A stretch of 64,000 nt of DNA from an uncultured Spirochaetales bacterium (GTDB lineage: Bacteria > Spirochaetota > Spirochaetia > Sphaerochaetales > Sphaerochaetaceae). The stretch is taken from assembly GCA_949288415.1 (NCBI GenBank), contig CASEKE010000045.1, forward strand, positions 1-64,000, given 5' to 3'. This document shows positions 26,154 to 34,815 of this stretch, piece by piece. Numbering within the stretch: position 1 is the first letter of the stretch; each line of letters opens with the position of its first letter. The notes under the pieces were generated by a model. The model was not told where the DNA came from and did not search any database. It saw only the letters and a program-made list of their open reading frames with translations. The translations under genes and the position numbers were made by a program.

Positions 26154-26894
26154 ATGCAGAAATCACAGATAGTCCTAGAGGAAATAAGATCGAGGATCGA
26201 AAGCGGCATCTGGAGAAGCGGTGCCATGATTCCTACCGAGGCCGAGCTATGCTCGATGTTCGCGGTAAGCCGCATAACGATCCGCAAAGCTCTTGAGGAG
26301 CTGGCGGAAAAAGGATACATAAGACGCGTACAGGGAAAAGGTACGTTCGTATCCTCGAATTCCGTCCTCAACTCGGGACAGTCACCTCTCGGATTTTCCC
26401 AGCATATGGCGGAATATGGAATCGCAGTAAGTTCTCGCCTGGTCTCCGCAGAACTCATCGTCCCCCCATACGAGATAAGACGAAAGCTGTTCCTACGCGA
26501 AAATGAAAACGAAGTCTGGCATTTCAGAAGATTGAGATTCGTAATGGAAAGGCCGATAGCCCTCATGGACAGCTTCATCAGGAAGCCGATCGGCGACATG
26601 ATGCATGAGATGGAACTTGGGAACTCTTCCTTCTTCGAACTGTTCGAAAAGATCACAGGAGAGAAAATCGTAGAGACAATCGGCTCCGTGACCGCGATAA
26701 TACCGGAGAAGGACATTTGCGATCTGATGCAGGTTGAATACCCGTCGGCTCAGCTTCTATACAAGAATACGGCATATCTGGAAAGCGGCACGCCGATACA
26801 GTTCGACCATTCGATCTTCAACAGCAGAAGATACGAGTTCACGGTGGATCTGAAGGACAATCCCATCGTCCCTATTTCTCCCATTTCCCCTTGA
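26154..26894 (+). CDS. GntR/UTRA-family transcription regulator
   Basis: Regulator of 246 residues, HutC subfamily. The winged helix (residues 5-70) has IPTEAELCSMFAVSRITIRK and GYIRRVQGKGTFVSS. The UTRA effector domain (about 90-235) includes EVWHFRRLRFVMERPIALM and FDHSIFNSRRYEFTVD. UTRA domains usually sense sugars, sugar phosphates or purine-like metabolites. The 3' end overlaps the convergent LOG gene by 23 bases. It could control the divergent epimerase/exporter genes or the neighbouring NADAR operon; the sequence does not settle it. Confidence 0.92.
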   Translation: MQKSQIVLEEIRSRIESGIWRSGAMIPTEAELCSMFAVSRITIRKALEELAEKGYIRRVQGKGTFVSSNSVLNSGQSPLGFSQHMAEYGIAVSSRLVSAELIVPPYEIRRKLFLRENENEVWHFRRLRFVMERPIALMDSFIRKPIGDMMHEMELGNSSFFELFEKITGEKIVETIGSVTAIIPEKDICDLMQVEYPSAQLLYKNTAYLESGTPIQFDHSIFNSRRYEFTVDLKDNPIVPISPISP

Positions 26895-27441
26895 CGAACT
26901 CGAAAGAATCGAAATAACCGAATATCTTTTCCACATCGTTTGAAAACAGCAGGAAATCACGGAATTCCTGTTTTATGAACCCATCCTGTAACATTCTATC
27001 CAGCTGCATCTGCAAACCGGAGAAAAATCCTTTGTAATCATAGAATGCAACAGGTTTGCCGGAGAAACCTATCTGGTACCAGGATGATATCTCCGCACCT
27101 TCGTCAAGGGTCCCTATTCCACCGGGGAAAACTATGAACGCATCTGCCTTTTCGTACATGAGCGCCTTGCGCTGATGCATTGTATCGACTAGATGGAATT
27201 CCTTAGAGAGTTTCTCGTCTCCTTGTTTGTAGAATCTTCTTGGTGATACGCCTATTGTCCTGCAGCCATGCTCCGTCATGTAGGCAGAGATATCACCCAT
27301 CAAGCCTCTGCGTCCTCCGCCGTAGACAAGCCCCCAGCCTCTTTTTTCCAAGGCCTGCCCAAGATCGACGATCGACTTTCTCAGATCGGGATCGTTGCCA
27401 TAGTTGGAACCGCAGAAAACAGCTACGTTGTCTATCTTCAT
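26872..27441 (-). CDS. LOG-family nucleoside 5'-monophosphate phosphoribohydrolase
   Basis: A 189-residue protein of the LOG family (formerly called lysine decarboxylases). Members cleave the N-glycosidic bond of nucleoside monophosphates, giving base and ribose-5-phosphate. The Rossmann start VAVFCGSNYGNDP, GLVYGGGRRGLMG near residue 40 and the signature FPGGIGTLDE near residue 105, with catalytic Glu and Arg neighbours, are intact. It is the last gene of the NADAR operon and its ATG overlaps the stop of the PHP gene (ATGA). In this setting it may act on a base released from the imported compound. Confidence 0.9.
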   Translation of the reverse strand: MKIDNVAVFCGSNYGNDPDLRKSIVDLGQALEKRGWGLVYGGGRRGLMGDISAYMTEHGCRTIGVSPRRFYKQGDEKLSKEFHLVDTMHQRKALMYEKADAFIVFPGGIGTLDEGAEISSWYQIGFSGKPVAFYDYKGFFSGLQMQLDRMLQDGFIKQEFRDFLLFSNDVEKIFGYFDSFEFVKGKWEK

Positions 27442-28922
27442 CGACTTCTCCTTTCATCGTCGATCCATATCGGGTTCGACAGCAGCCTCATGCTTTCTGC
27501 ATCACGCCATGCCATGCCCCAGAATTTCGCTTTCACAGTATCCTCGAAAAACTCCGTACGGACGAATGCGAATTTCTCCTGGATGAATCGTATGCAACCT
27601 TCGTTCATGGCGAATCGATATTCTTGCCGACCTTCCTTTTCGGAACCATTGAAATACTTCACATCGAAAAGCTGTGCAGAAGCCATTATGAAAAGATTTC
27701 CGGAAGGATTGTCCCACACGGAAAACGAAAAATCAACCGGTCCTCCATAGTATGGAATTCTCTGGCCCATCTCATAGCGTTTCCCGCGGTATTCGGCATG
27801 AAAATCCATCTTAGAACTCCCCATGGCAACATAGACCCTTCCTCGCCTCAGACCTTCCACTATGCCGCGGGAAGACAGTTCGGGAGCATGGATATATGTG
27901 AATATTCTTCCGAACGACCAAGGTCCGTCTTTCTGGTCCGGGTTATGGCTATCGGAAGATCCGACTCCTATCATACGGTACCCCTGACACAGATATCCGT
28001 CGTAAAGTGTTGGATACTCCAACGATACAGCGGCATCAGGTGTGGCCCAGAGATCGATCAGATCGCTCTTTTCCGGAGGGAAACCGGAATATCTCCAGCC
28101 GACCATGCCGCTTAAAGGGTGGTTGATCCCGAAAATTCCTCCCTGCGAATGGATTTCATCGGCAATGCTCTCCATAGTCGGACGTTTCCGAAGATCCAGG
28201 AATGCCGCAAGTTCCTCATTGTCGTCGACAAGCGGATCGATCCAGGTCTTGCAGGCATGTACATTGGCATGCCCATAGTCTCCGGATATCTCCATCGACG
28301 CAATAGGAAGAACTCTGTGTCTTCTGTAGCATTCCTCGATTCTCAGCCAGTGACTTGCCGTGAAATGGTCGGTTATAGCGACAAAATCCAACCCGACCTT
28401 GTCGGCACTTTCAAGAACGCTTTCGACATCGGTACGCCCGGTGCTTTCGCTGGAATGGACATGCAGTTCTCCGCGATACCACCCTTCTGTTCGGCATCTG
28501 ACTTCATCCATGAAAGAATAGAAAAGTCTTGGGACATTGGTTGCATGGGCAGTATCGCCGCATACCTTCACGACTACGTCTATGTCCTCGAAGAACCGCC
28601 TCTTGTATAGGACAAGTTTCCATATCCCGGACGGTATCGGTCCTGGGATGCAACCAGGGGAGGCCGAGTTCTCGCCTATCCTGTAGGTCTCGACACCTTC
28701 CCCTGAAAATCCCTCGGAGGCCTTGAATATGCGTACATGTCCGAGACTGTCGAACAATGCCACAGGAATTTGAGCCTCCTTGACGGAACAGCGCGAAATC
28801 GAGATCTCAAGGGCGCCCAGACCTTCCCCAACGAAGAAGGCAAGCCTCCCGTACTGCAACGATTGCCTGCCGTCCCTGGCCTGGTAAAGCAGTCTTATGC
28901 CGTCCTTGAAGATCTCCGTCAT
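27438..28922 (-). CDS. CehA/McbA-type PHP-domain metallo-hydrolase
   Basis: A 494-residue protein. The N-terminal 165 residues are beta-rich and hold no obvious catalytic motif. The PHP domain follows with metal ligands in RGELHVHSSESTG near residue 170, FVAITDHF near residue 200, FGINHPLSG near residue 275 and GVGSSDSHNPDQKDG near residue 325. PHP enzymes of this group hydrolyse phosphoesters or carbamate-type esters. No signal peptide is seen, so it is probably cytoplasmic. It follows the binding-protein gene by eight bases and overlaps LOG, so its substrate is likely tied to the imported compound. Confidence 0.82.
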   Translation of the reverse strand: MTEIFKDGIRLLYQARDGRQSLQYGRLAFFVGEGLGALEISISRCSVKEAQIPVALFDSLGHVRIFKASEGFSGEGVETYRIGENSASPGCIPGPIPSGIWKLVLYKRRFFEDIDVVVKVCGDTAHATNVPRLFYSFMDEVRCRTEGWYRGELHVHSSESTGRTDVESVLESADKVGLDFVAITDHFTASHWLRIEECYRRHRVLPIASMEISGDYGHANVHACKTWIDPLVDDNEELAAFLDLRKRPTMESIADEIHSQGGIFGINHPLSGMVGWRYSGFPPEKSDLIDLWATPDAAVSLEYPTLYDGYLCQGYRMIGVGSSDSHNPDQKDGPWSFGRIFTYIHAPELSSRGIVEGLRRGRVYVAMGSSKMDFHAEYRGKRYEMGQRIPYYGGPVDFSFSVWDNPSGNLFIMASAQLFDVKYFNGSEKEGRQEYRFAMNEGCIRFIQEKFAFVRTEFFEDTVKAKFWGMAWRDAESMRLLSNPIWIDDERRSR

Positions 28923-28930
28923 CGCTCCTC

Positions 28931-30271
28931 CTAGTAAATGAACTCTCCGAAGCTCTTGGCCTCGTCGATCTCGCTCTGGAAGAGAGCCGTATATTCTTCG
29001 AGTACCGTCTTCGCATCCTCGTTGTTGAGGATGATCCTACTCATCATATCATTTTCCCTATTGAAAACATCAAGTATGTTCTTCGTGACACTCGGAACAG
29101 GTCTGCCGAATTCAAGCTGGTCGAGCATCTTCTGATATGCCGGATTGGCTGCCAGATATTCCTGGACATCCGGTTCGTCCAGCACGCTCATCCTGACAGG
29201 AAGGTTCTTTGTCTCCATGAAGAACTCCTTGACGATGTCAGGAGAAGACATGAATTCGAAGAATTTCAGGCAAGCCTGCTTCTCCTCCTCCGTCACGCCG
29301 GAGGTGATTGCAAGGTTTCCGCCTCCGATCGTTATGGCATTTCCACCCTTTCCTGCCGGGATGAACTCGAAAGACCAGTCGCAGTCAAGAAGAGACTCCG
29401 CGGTTGGAGCGAACGAAGATGTCTGGAACACTGTCGCCACATGCCCGTCAAGGAAAGCGCCGTTGAGTTCCTCGAATCCTCCGACAAGAGCAGGAGGCAT
29501 GAGAAGAAGACCTTCGTTGTTCATCTGCTGGAAATAGGTCATCAGGTCCACGATCTCGGGACTATCCAGAAGGACTTCGCCATCCTGCGTGCTGATCTCA
29601 GCACCCCAGGAATATGCAATAGCATCGAATATGAACTGATTGAAGAAGGAATACCCGTAATAGTAGTCGTCTCCAAGACTCTTGATCTTCTTGGCGTCCT
29701 CCAGGAATTCATCCCATGTGGCGGCGACACGATCGATTCCGGCCTCTCTGAGAAGATCGTTGTTGACATAGAAGCCCTGAGTGCTCCTGTTGTACGGGAT
29801 GGCGTACAGCTCTCCGTCATATTTGAGATCAATGAGCATAGATGGATAATAGTCCGAAATAAGATCTTCGCTCAAAAGGCCCTCGAGAGACGAAAGAAGA
29901 CCAAGCTGTGCATAGTATGGAACATCGATGTAATCGCAGATCAGCATGTCCGGAAGATTGTGCGCATTTGCAGCTGCGGCGACCTTCTGTCTGAGAATCG
30001 TGTAACCACCCTGATGGATGACGTTCACCACGACATCGCTCTGACTTTCATTGAATGCGGCAACCTGCTTGTCGAATACGCTTGCCTTTGTTCCGCTGAG
30101 AGAACTCCAGAGTTCTACGGTCACAGGCTCGGATGAACCTGTCGCCGTCGCAGCGGTCGTAGTTGCGGTCACAGTCGTTGCCGCATCGGAAGAGGTCCCG
30201 CTTTTCGAGCAGGCTACGAGCATCATCGCAGCGGCGAAAATCGCCATGACGACAAAAAGTTTCTTTTTCAT
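28931..30271 (-). CDS. Sugar-type binding lipoprotein of the NADAR operon
   Basis: Solute-binding lipoprotein of 446 residues. The signal peptide MKKKLFVVMAIFAAAMMLVAC ends in a lipobox, then a Ser/Thr-rich linker. The body follows CUT1 binding proteins (VELWSSLSGTKASVFDKQVA, WDEFLEDAKKIKSLGD, FFEFMSSPDIVKEFFMETK). Its closest look is to glycerol-3-phosphate/sugar binders (UgpB type). GGAG precedes the ATG at 30271; the frame is open far upstream but overlaps the permease gene. It delivers substrate to the two permeases encoded just upstream. Confidence 0.93.
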   Translation of the reverse strand: MKKKLFVVMAIFAAAMMLVACSKSGTSSDAATTVTATTTAATATGSSEPVTVELWSSLSGTKASVFDKQVAAFNESQSDVVVNVIHQGGYTILRQKVAAAANAHNLPDMLICDYIDVPYYAQLGLLSSLEGLLSEDLISDYYPSMLIDLKYDGELYAIPYNRSTQGFYVNNDLLREAGIDRVAATWDEFLEDAKKIKSLGDDYYYGYSFFNQFIFDAIAYSWGAEISTQDGEVLLDSPEIVDLMTYFQQMNNEGLLLMPPALVGGFEELNGAFLDGHVATVFQTSSFAPTAESLLDCDWSFEFIPAGKGGNAITIGGGNLAITSGVTEEEKQACLKFFEFMSSPDIVKEFFMETKNLPVRMSVLDEPDVQEYLAANPAYQKMLDQLEFGRPVPSVTKNILDVFNRENDMMSRIILNNEDAKTVLEEYTALFQSEIDEAKSFGEFIY

Positions 30272-30291
30272 TTTTTTACTCCTTTGGGCTA

Positions 30292-31143
30292 TCAGCCTTT
30301 TATTCCACCGTCCATGTAGTCGTTCATGAAATACTTCTGAAGACACAGGAACAGAATTATCATCGGAAGAAGGACGTAAAGCGTGGCTGCCATCAGAAGA
30401 TGCCATTGCGTTCCGCCATCGCTGACTTCCTTCATCATCACTATCCCGACCGGCAGGGTTCTCCTAGAGACGCTGTTTGTCATGATGAGGACCCAGAAAT
30501 AGTCGTTCCATCGCCATTTGATCGCCATGATCGCATAGGCTATCAGGCCAGGCTTGACCAGGTGCGGCATTATCGAGAACGCAATTCTCAGATGCCCGGC
30601 CCCTTCCATCTTTGCTGCCTCGATATAATCCTTCGGCAGACTTTGCATCGACTGTCGTAGAAGGAAGATTCCATATGCATCCGCCGCGAACGGTATAATC
30701 AGGCCCAGATAGCTGTCAAGCCATCCGAGTTTCGTCATGATCGAATAGAGGGGAATTATCGCAACCTGCGTAGGCATCATCAGTACCGCAAGAACGAACA
30801 TGAACGCGATTCTTTTGCCGGGAAACCGGAGTACGCTGAACGCATATGATGCAAGAAGCGCAGTCATGAGCTGAAGAAACGTTGCCGATATCGATACGAT
30901 CAGGCTGTTCACCGTATATATTCCGAAAGGTTCGATCGAGAATATTTTTATGAAGTTTCCAAAAGCCGGGGGGAAAGGAAGATGCATCGGCCGTTTCAGC
31001 ACCGCAGCCGACGACGACTGCAGACTCGTCAGTATCATCCATAAGAACGGAATCATGACAAGAGCCGACACGACGGAAAGAAATACTATCCTTATTATTT
31101 TGAAAGCCTTCTCGGAAGGCGACGATGCTGCATATTCTTTCAT
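30292..31143 (-). CDS. Carbohydrate ABC transporter permease, MalG/UgpE type
   Basis: Permease of 283 residues with about six segments. The EAA loop reads YIEAAKMEGAGHLRIAFSIM around residue 180, and the C-terminus QKYFMNDYMDGGIKG resembles UgpE-like proteins. GGAGG six bases before the ATG. It begins one base after the stop of its partner permease. Confidence 0.94.
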   Translation of the reverse strand: MKEYAASSPSEKAFKIIRIVFLSVVSALVMIPFLWMILTSLQSSSAAVLKRPMHLPFPPAFGNFIKIFSIEPFGIYTVNSLIVSISATFLQLMTALLASYAFSVLRFPGKRIAFMFVLAVLMMPTQVAIIPLYSIMTKLGWLDSYLGLIIPFAADAYGIFLLRQSMQSLPKDYIEAAKMEGAGHLRIAFSIMPHLVKPGLIAYAIMAIKWRWNDYFWVLIMTNSVSRRTLPVGIVMMKEVSDGGTQWHLLMAATLYVLLPMIILFLCLQKYFMNDYMDGGIKG

Positions 31144-31144
31144 T

Positions 31145-32035
31145 TCAGTCCTCCTTCCTCGACGAGATAACCTGCTGCAATATGGTGCAGACGAGAAGAA
31201 TCAGGAACAGTATCACGGACAAAGCCGATGCATATCCCGCCTTGGAACGTCTGAAGGCCATCTGGTATATGTAAAGGTTCAGGACGTTCGTCGAATCGTA
31301 CGGACCACCACCTGTCATAACGGAGACTATGTCGAATACCTGCATAGCCTGTATGAACGATGTCAGCAAGAGGAAATAGGTGGTAGGTTTCAGAAGCGGA
31401 AATGTGATTCTCACCATCTTCTGGAACGATGATGCCCCGTCTATCGTGGCAGCTTCGTATACATCGTTCCCGATGCCGGCAAGTCCGCTTGAATAGATGA
31501 GCATCACATAGCCCATCGATCTCCAGACGGAAAGGGAAATGACGATCCACATAGCATAGCCCTCCGTCATCAGCCAACGTGGACTTTGTTTGCCGAGCAT
31601 GGAGAAAATCTGCCCCGACAGACCGAAGTCGGGATCGAATATCCACATCCAGAGTATCGCGACCGCACTGGCTGTCGTCACGTTCGGGACAAAGAACATA
31701 GTCTTGAGGAAACTTCTACGTTTCGATGGCTTACCGAACAGGGCTATCGCCACCATCAGGCCCAGAAAGACCGAAATCAGAGTGGAAAAAATAGTATAGA
31801 AGAATGTGTTCCCCAGAATCTTCCAGAATGCCGGCGAAGTGAATATCGACTTGTAGTTCGCCATGCCGACGAACCTTTTCTCCGGGGAAAAAAGGTTCCA
31901 ACTGGTCATGCTTATCCTGAAATTGTCGATGAGCGGAATATATTTGAATACCAGAAAAACGAGAAAGGCAGGCAGCAGGAACAAAAATGCCGTAGCCACC
32001 TCCTTTTTGCTGTAGCGTTCCTTGGAACCGATCAC
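31145..32035 (-). CDS. Carbohydrate ABC transporter permease, MalF/UgpA type
   Basis: Permease of 296 residues (FLFLLPAFLVFLVFKYIPLI near the N-terminus). The EAA loop is VYEAATIDGASSFQKMVRI around residue 200. The start codon is GTG, with GGAGG six bases ahead of it lying inside the last codons of the upstream gene. Three bases separate it from that gene, so coupling is tight. Confidence 0.93.
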   Translation of the reverse strand: MIGSKERYSKKEVATAFLFLLPAFLVFLVFKYIPLIDNFRISMTSWNLFSPEKRFVGMANYKSIFTSPAFWKILGNTFFYTIFSTLISVFLGLMVAIALFGKPSKRRSFLKTMFFVPNVTTASAVAILWMWIFDPDFGLSGQIFSMLGKQSPRWLMTEGYAMWIVISLSVWRSMGYVMLIYSSGLAGIGNDVYEAATIDGASSFQKMVRITFPLLKPTTYFLLLTSFIQAMQVFDIVSVMTGGGPYDSTNVLNLYIYQMAFRRSKAGYASALSVILFLILLVCTILQQVISSRKED

Positions 32036-32038
32036 AAC

Positions 32039-33712
32039 TCACCTCCTCTGCCTTTGTTCAAGGCAGTTCCTTATTCTATCCATGACGACACGCGTCACGG
32101 CATATGTCGCATCCACGCCATCGAGCGCAAGCCCGGTCGAGAGTCTGGATCCGCTAAGTGGATTGTCCGATACGTAATGCACAATTCCGAAATCGAAGCT
32201 GGAAGATGCGAAAGTGACGGATTCATTCTCCGGATACCGCTTCGATTCGAGTATCTCATAGACCGCAGATAGATACGGTCCGGCCTCCATCTCCATATCC
32301 GTTATACCGTCGAGCAGAAGGTCATTCAGAAGCTGTCTGTTCTGGAGGAAAGTTCCAAGTACGGTCACCGCCTTCTGGTTGTCGTATATTCCATGCATCT
32401 CCGGATCTATGTAGCGGAGAATGCTCTCTGCAGTTATTGCATTCGGAAAGAAATACTGGTTCCTCGTATGCTGATCGTATATACACGAAGGAATCAGAAT
32501 GTCTCCTCGCTCGGCAAAAAGCGATGCCGCCTTGCCTATGACGTATACACCGAGAATCGACGCGACATGCTCACTGATCTTGTTGAGTATGAAATATGCC
32601 GTCCTTCCGAGGGGATAATCGATGTTCAGAATCAGGGCATCGGTATCGGTAGTCCAATTCTCCAGCCCTATTCCAGTATCTCTTCCCGAAAGCGATGCTG
32701 AGAGCTTTCCCAGATCTATTATCTGGGTGGGAACATCAAGAGTCTGGAGGCTCCTTATGCGAAGTATGCCGACGCTTTCCTCGTAGCGTATCCTCCTTGC
32801 TGTCACCGCCTCCCCATTCTCCGAGGCTTCGTACTTCATCAGAAGATAGTATAGGATGTTCTTCCGTTGCAGTTCGGAGGTTTCTTTGTCTCGGTATTCA
32901 CCTACGAGATCAGAGAGCGAATCGTCGGACGAAGCGAACGAGAGTATCTCATCCGATATGCTTTCGGCAAATCCGGAGATGAGATTGATCAGACTGTGCG
33001 TATTCGAGGAGACGAAATAGATTCTCCTGTTCTCGAGGTCGGGGCAATGTCTGATGATCTGCTGCCACCATATCTCGGTCTCCTTCCTGTAGCGGCAATA
33101 GCTGGCCTCATAGTTCTGTACGCTGAAATTGCACGGCTCTTCGGCCATGCGTCTGATGGCCTTCGCATACGGCTTCAACTTCGAGGCATCAACAAGAAGA
33201 ATTCCGGAAGCTACCCTGGCAATTTCCTCATCAGCCATCCCGGAAGTGAATCTGATGCCGGATCTCTGGAAGTGGGAATGTGCTTTGTTCCACTCTATCT
33301 GCAGACACATCAGCGACGGAATGACATCGTCGATATCCGACTTTGACGACATAAAAGCCACAAGAGTCGACTCTCCATCGAAAAGATATCTCCTTCGTCT
33401 GGAGCTGGCGAAAGCCTCCTGCCAGGAGGATACTGCGACGCCGTTCTCCTCAAAGAACGTCTCGCTCTGTCCGAGAAGGATCTTCCTTGTGGCGAATATG
33501 CATTCAGGCAGACGCTGTGTCACATATCTGAAAGCCGCATAGTCGAACACGTCGTCGCATGCGTGCTCATGGATGCAGGGCTGCATTCCCGCATAGGCGA
33601 CCTCAAGCCTCTTGAGGGGGATCGCCCCGGAGCTTCTGAGCGTCATGTAGGTCAGCTTCATGAAGCGGCTGATGCTCTCGTTCGATTCGATTCCTATCCT
33701 CCTCGGGCTCAT
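32039..33712 (-). CDS. Two-part protein with nucleoside-phosphorylase-like C-terminal half, function unknown
   Basis: A 557-residue protein I cannot place in a named family. The first half is helical and contains HEHACDDVFDYAAFRYVTQR and WWQQIIRHCPDLENRRIYFV. From about residue 330 the pattern recalls the purine nucleoside phosphorylase/MTAN superfamily: ILNIDYPLGRTAYFILNKIS, a GVYVIGKAASLFAERGDILI stretch like the IxxGxAG...GDxVxP region, GITDMEMEAGPYLSA like the M-E-M-E-A nucleoside-binding motif, and HYVSDNPLSG like the catalytic S-D. I infer N-glycosidic bond chemistry on a base or nucleoside, not proven. GGAG before the ATG at 33712 lies in the NADAR gene's end; the frame is open 87 bases further. 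Confidence 0.6.
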   Translation of the reverse strand: MSPRRIGIESNESISRFMKLTYMTLRSSGAIPLKRLEVAYAGMQPCIHEHACDDVFDYAAFRYVTQRLPECIFATRKILLGQSETFFEENGVAVSSWQEAFASSRRRRYLFDGESTLVAFMSSKSDIDDVIPSLMCLQIEWNKAHSHFQRSGIRFTSGMADEEIARVASGILLVDASKLKPYAKAIRRMAEEPCNFSVQNYEASYCRYRKETEIWWQQIIRHCPDLENRRIYFVSSNTHSLINLISGFAESISDEILSFASSDDSLSDLVGEYRDKETSELQRKNILYYLLMKYEASENGEAVTARRIRYEESVGILRIRSLQTLDVPTQIIDLGKLSASLSGRDTGIGLENWTTDTDALILNIDYPLGRTAYFILNKISEHVASILGVYVIGKAASLFAERGDILIPSCIYDQHTRNQYFFPNAITAESILRYIDPEMHGIYDNQKAVTVLGTFLQNRQLLNDLLLDGITDMEMEAGPYLSAVYEILESKRYPENESVTFASSSFDFGIVHYVSDNPLSGSRLSTGLALDGVDATYAVTRVVMDRIRNCLEQRQRR

Positions 33713-33714
33713 TT

Positions 33715-34155
33715 TCAGTTCTCCTTGAGTTCGTCGCGCAGTTTCATAAGAAGCTTTCCGAGCATGCTCTTGCCGGTTCCGTCGGCTCCGATTCCCCAAT
33801 AATAGTCCTTCTGGGAGTTCTCCATGAGAATCGCATCCCCTGTATCCAGAAGAAGCTTTCGAAGATCATCATGCTGTGTAAATTTCGCACGTAACACCTT
33901 CATCATGACATCATCCTTGCACGCAATCCAATCAGGGCGGTATATGCATTCTTCACTGTTGCCAAGATTCTTGGCATCGTCGCATGTCGCCGCAGCCCGC
34001 ACCTTCTCCCTGAAGTTCTCGTCAAGGCTCTTGTTCGCCTGGTAATAGTGCTCGCTCGAAGGCCATATCTTGCCGTCCAGATCGATATCTACCAGCCAGT
34101 AGTTCGAAAGGTAACCGTAGTCCTCGTATTCATAATAGAACTTTATTGTATTCAT
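33715..34155 (-). CDS. NADAR-family N-glycosidase
   Basis: A 146-residue protein of the NADAR (YbiA-like) family. Members hydrolyse N-glycosidic bonds of riboflavin-pathway intermediates or remove ADP-ribose from guanine. Family marks are YLSNYW near residue 16, WPSSEHYYQANKS near residue 31, AKNLG, RPDW, VMMKVLRAKFTQH near residue 84 and YYWGIGADGTG near the end. The usual G-x-N-x-L-G of the last motif reads GKSMLG here, so Asn is replaced by Ser. First gene of a seven-gene operon with its own strong promoter; GGAGG precedes the ATG. No DarT-type toxin gene is adjacent, so a catabolic or housekeeping role seems likelier than antitoxin. Confidence 0.88.
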   Translation of the reverse strand: MNTIKFYYEYEDYGYLSNYWLVDIDLDGKIWPSSEHYYQANKSLDENFREKVRAAATCDDAKNLGNSEECIYRPDWIACKDDVMMKVLRAKFTQHDDLRKLLLDTGDAILMENSQKDYYWGIGADGTGKSMLGKLLMKLRDELKEN

Positions 34156-34190
34156 ATATCCTCCATATAAAATACAACTTTGTTATATGA

Positions 34191-34219
34191 ATCATACGTC
34201 CGTAAAATATAGCTGTCAA
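34191..34219 (-). promoter_or_regulatory. Promoter of the NADAR operon
   Basis: On the minus strand, TTGACA (34219-34214) and TATGAT (34196-34191) are exactly 17 bases apart. A leader of roughly 30 bases with GGAGG follows. It is one of the best promoter matches in the window. Confidence 0.8.
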
Positions 34220-34460
34220 GTAAATTATAATTGTAAATCTATGTTAATTCTTTGTTATAAAATGAAATCTAAAGGATTTTGAATACATGTAACGACTTTA
34301 TCGTCAAAATAAAATTATGGCCTTAACATAACTAATATGTTCCACCAATTAATTAAGAATTACAAATTTGTTATTAAGTTGACGTTCTTCTTGATGCGCT
34401 TCTTCCAGATAGACAAGCCATCGCTGCATGGCGAACTCATCCGTTCGGGACACCTGGCCC
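34220..34460. other. AT-rich intergenic region with a small GC-richer block
   Basis: No gene is supported. Bases 34220-34375 are very AT-rich. From about 34376 to 34460 the composition becomes that of coding DNA. The minus strand there reads without stops for about 30 codons (SRTDEFAMQRWLVYLEEAHQ), which could be the relic of a lost gene. I do not recognise it. Confidence 0.3.
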
Positions 34461-34489
34461 TTTACAAAGCCGCACAAAAAACATATACT
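34461..34489 (+). promoter_or_regulatory. Promoter of tRNA-Ser
   Basis: TTTACA (34461-34466) and TATACT (34484-34489) with a 17-base spacer; the tRNA begins 19 bases after the -10 box. Confidence 0.65.
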
Positions 34490-34507
34490 TGCCATGTTTG
34501 AAACCTT

Positions 34508-34593
<86 letters not shown>

Positions 34594-34600
34594 TTTTTTT

Positions 34601-34703
34601 CCGGCAACAGATCCCAAGCAATATGAGCCGCCCAACCCCGTCAGGATCGGAAGATAGCAGCGGTAAGCGGAATTCATATGTGACTCGGTCAATTTGTTGC
34701 CGG
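34601..34703 (+). ncRNA. ffs: Signal recognition particle RNA (small bacterial type)
   Basis: The ends CCGGCAACA and TGTTGCCGG pair over nine bases, closing a molecule of about 103 bases. The apical domain carries GTCAGGATCGGAAGATAGCAGC, close to the universal GTCAGG..CGGAAG..AGCAGC core that binds Ffh. TTTTCTTTTTC after the closing stem acts as terminator tail. It starts seven bases after tRNA-Ser, so the two are probably cotranscribed. Confidence 0.9.
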
Positions 34704-34780
34704 TTTTCTTTTTCATCATGACACGGCAAGCATGCCGGCCAGCGCTTTTAATTGATAAGGAACAACACATCTTGCCTCGT

Positions 34781-34809
34781 TTGACCGAGAGGCCCATATA
34801 TTCTAGAAT
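34781..34809 (+). promoter_or_regulatory. Promoter of the small gene before dnaX, predicted leaderless
   Basis: TTGACC (34781-34786), a 17-base spacer and TAGAAT (34804-34809) are followed by only six bases and the ATG at 34816. This is the cleanest leaderless promoter seen here. Confidence 0.75.
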
Positions 34810-34815
34810 GGCTTC

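Noticed and set aside
34376-34460. Annotating a pseudogene beside tRNA-Ser
   Set aside because: The coding-like stretch is only about 30 codons and matches no family I know, so I report it only as an odd block.
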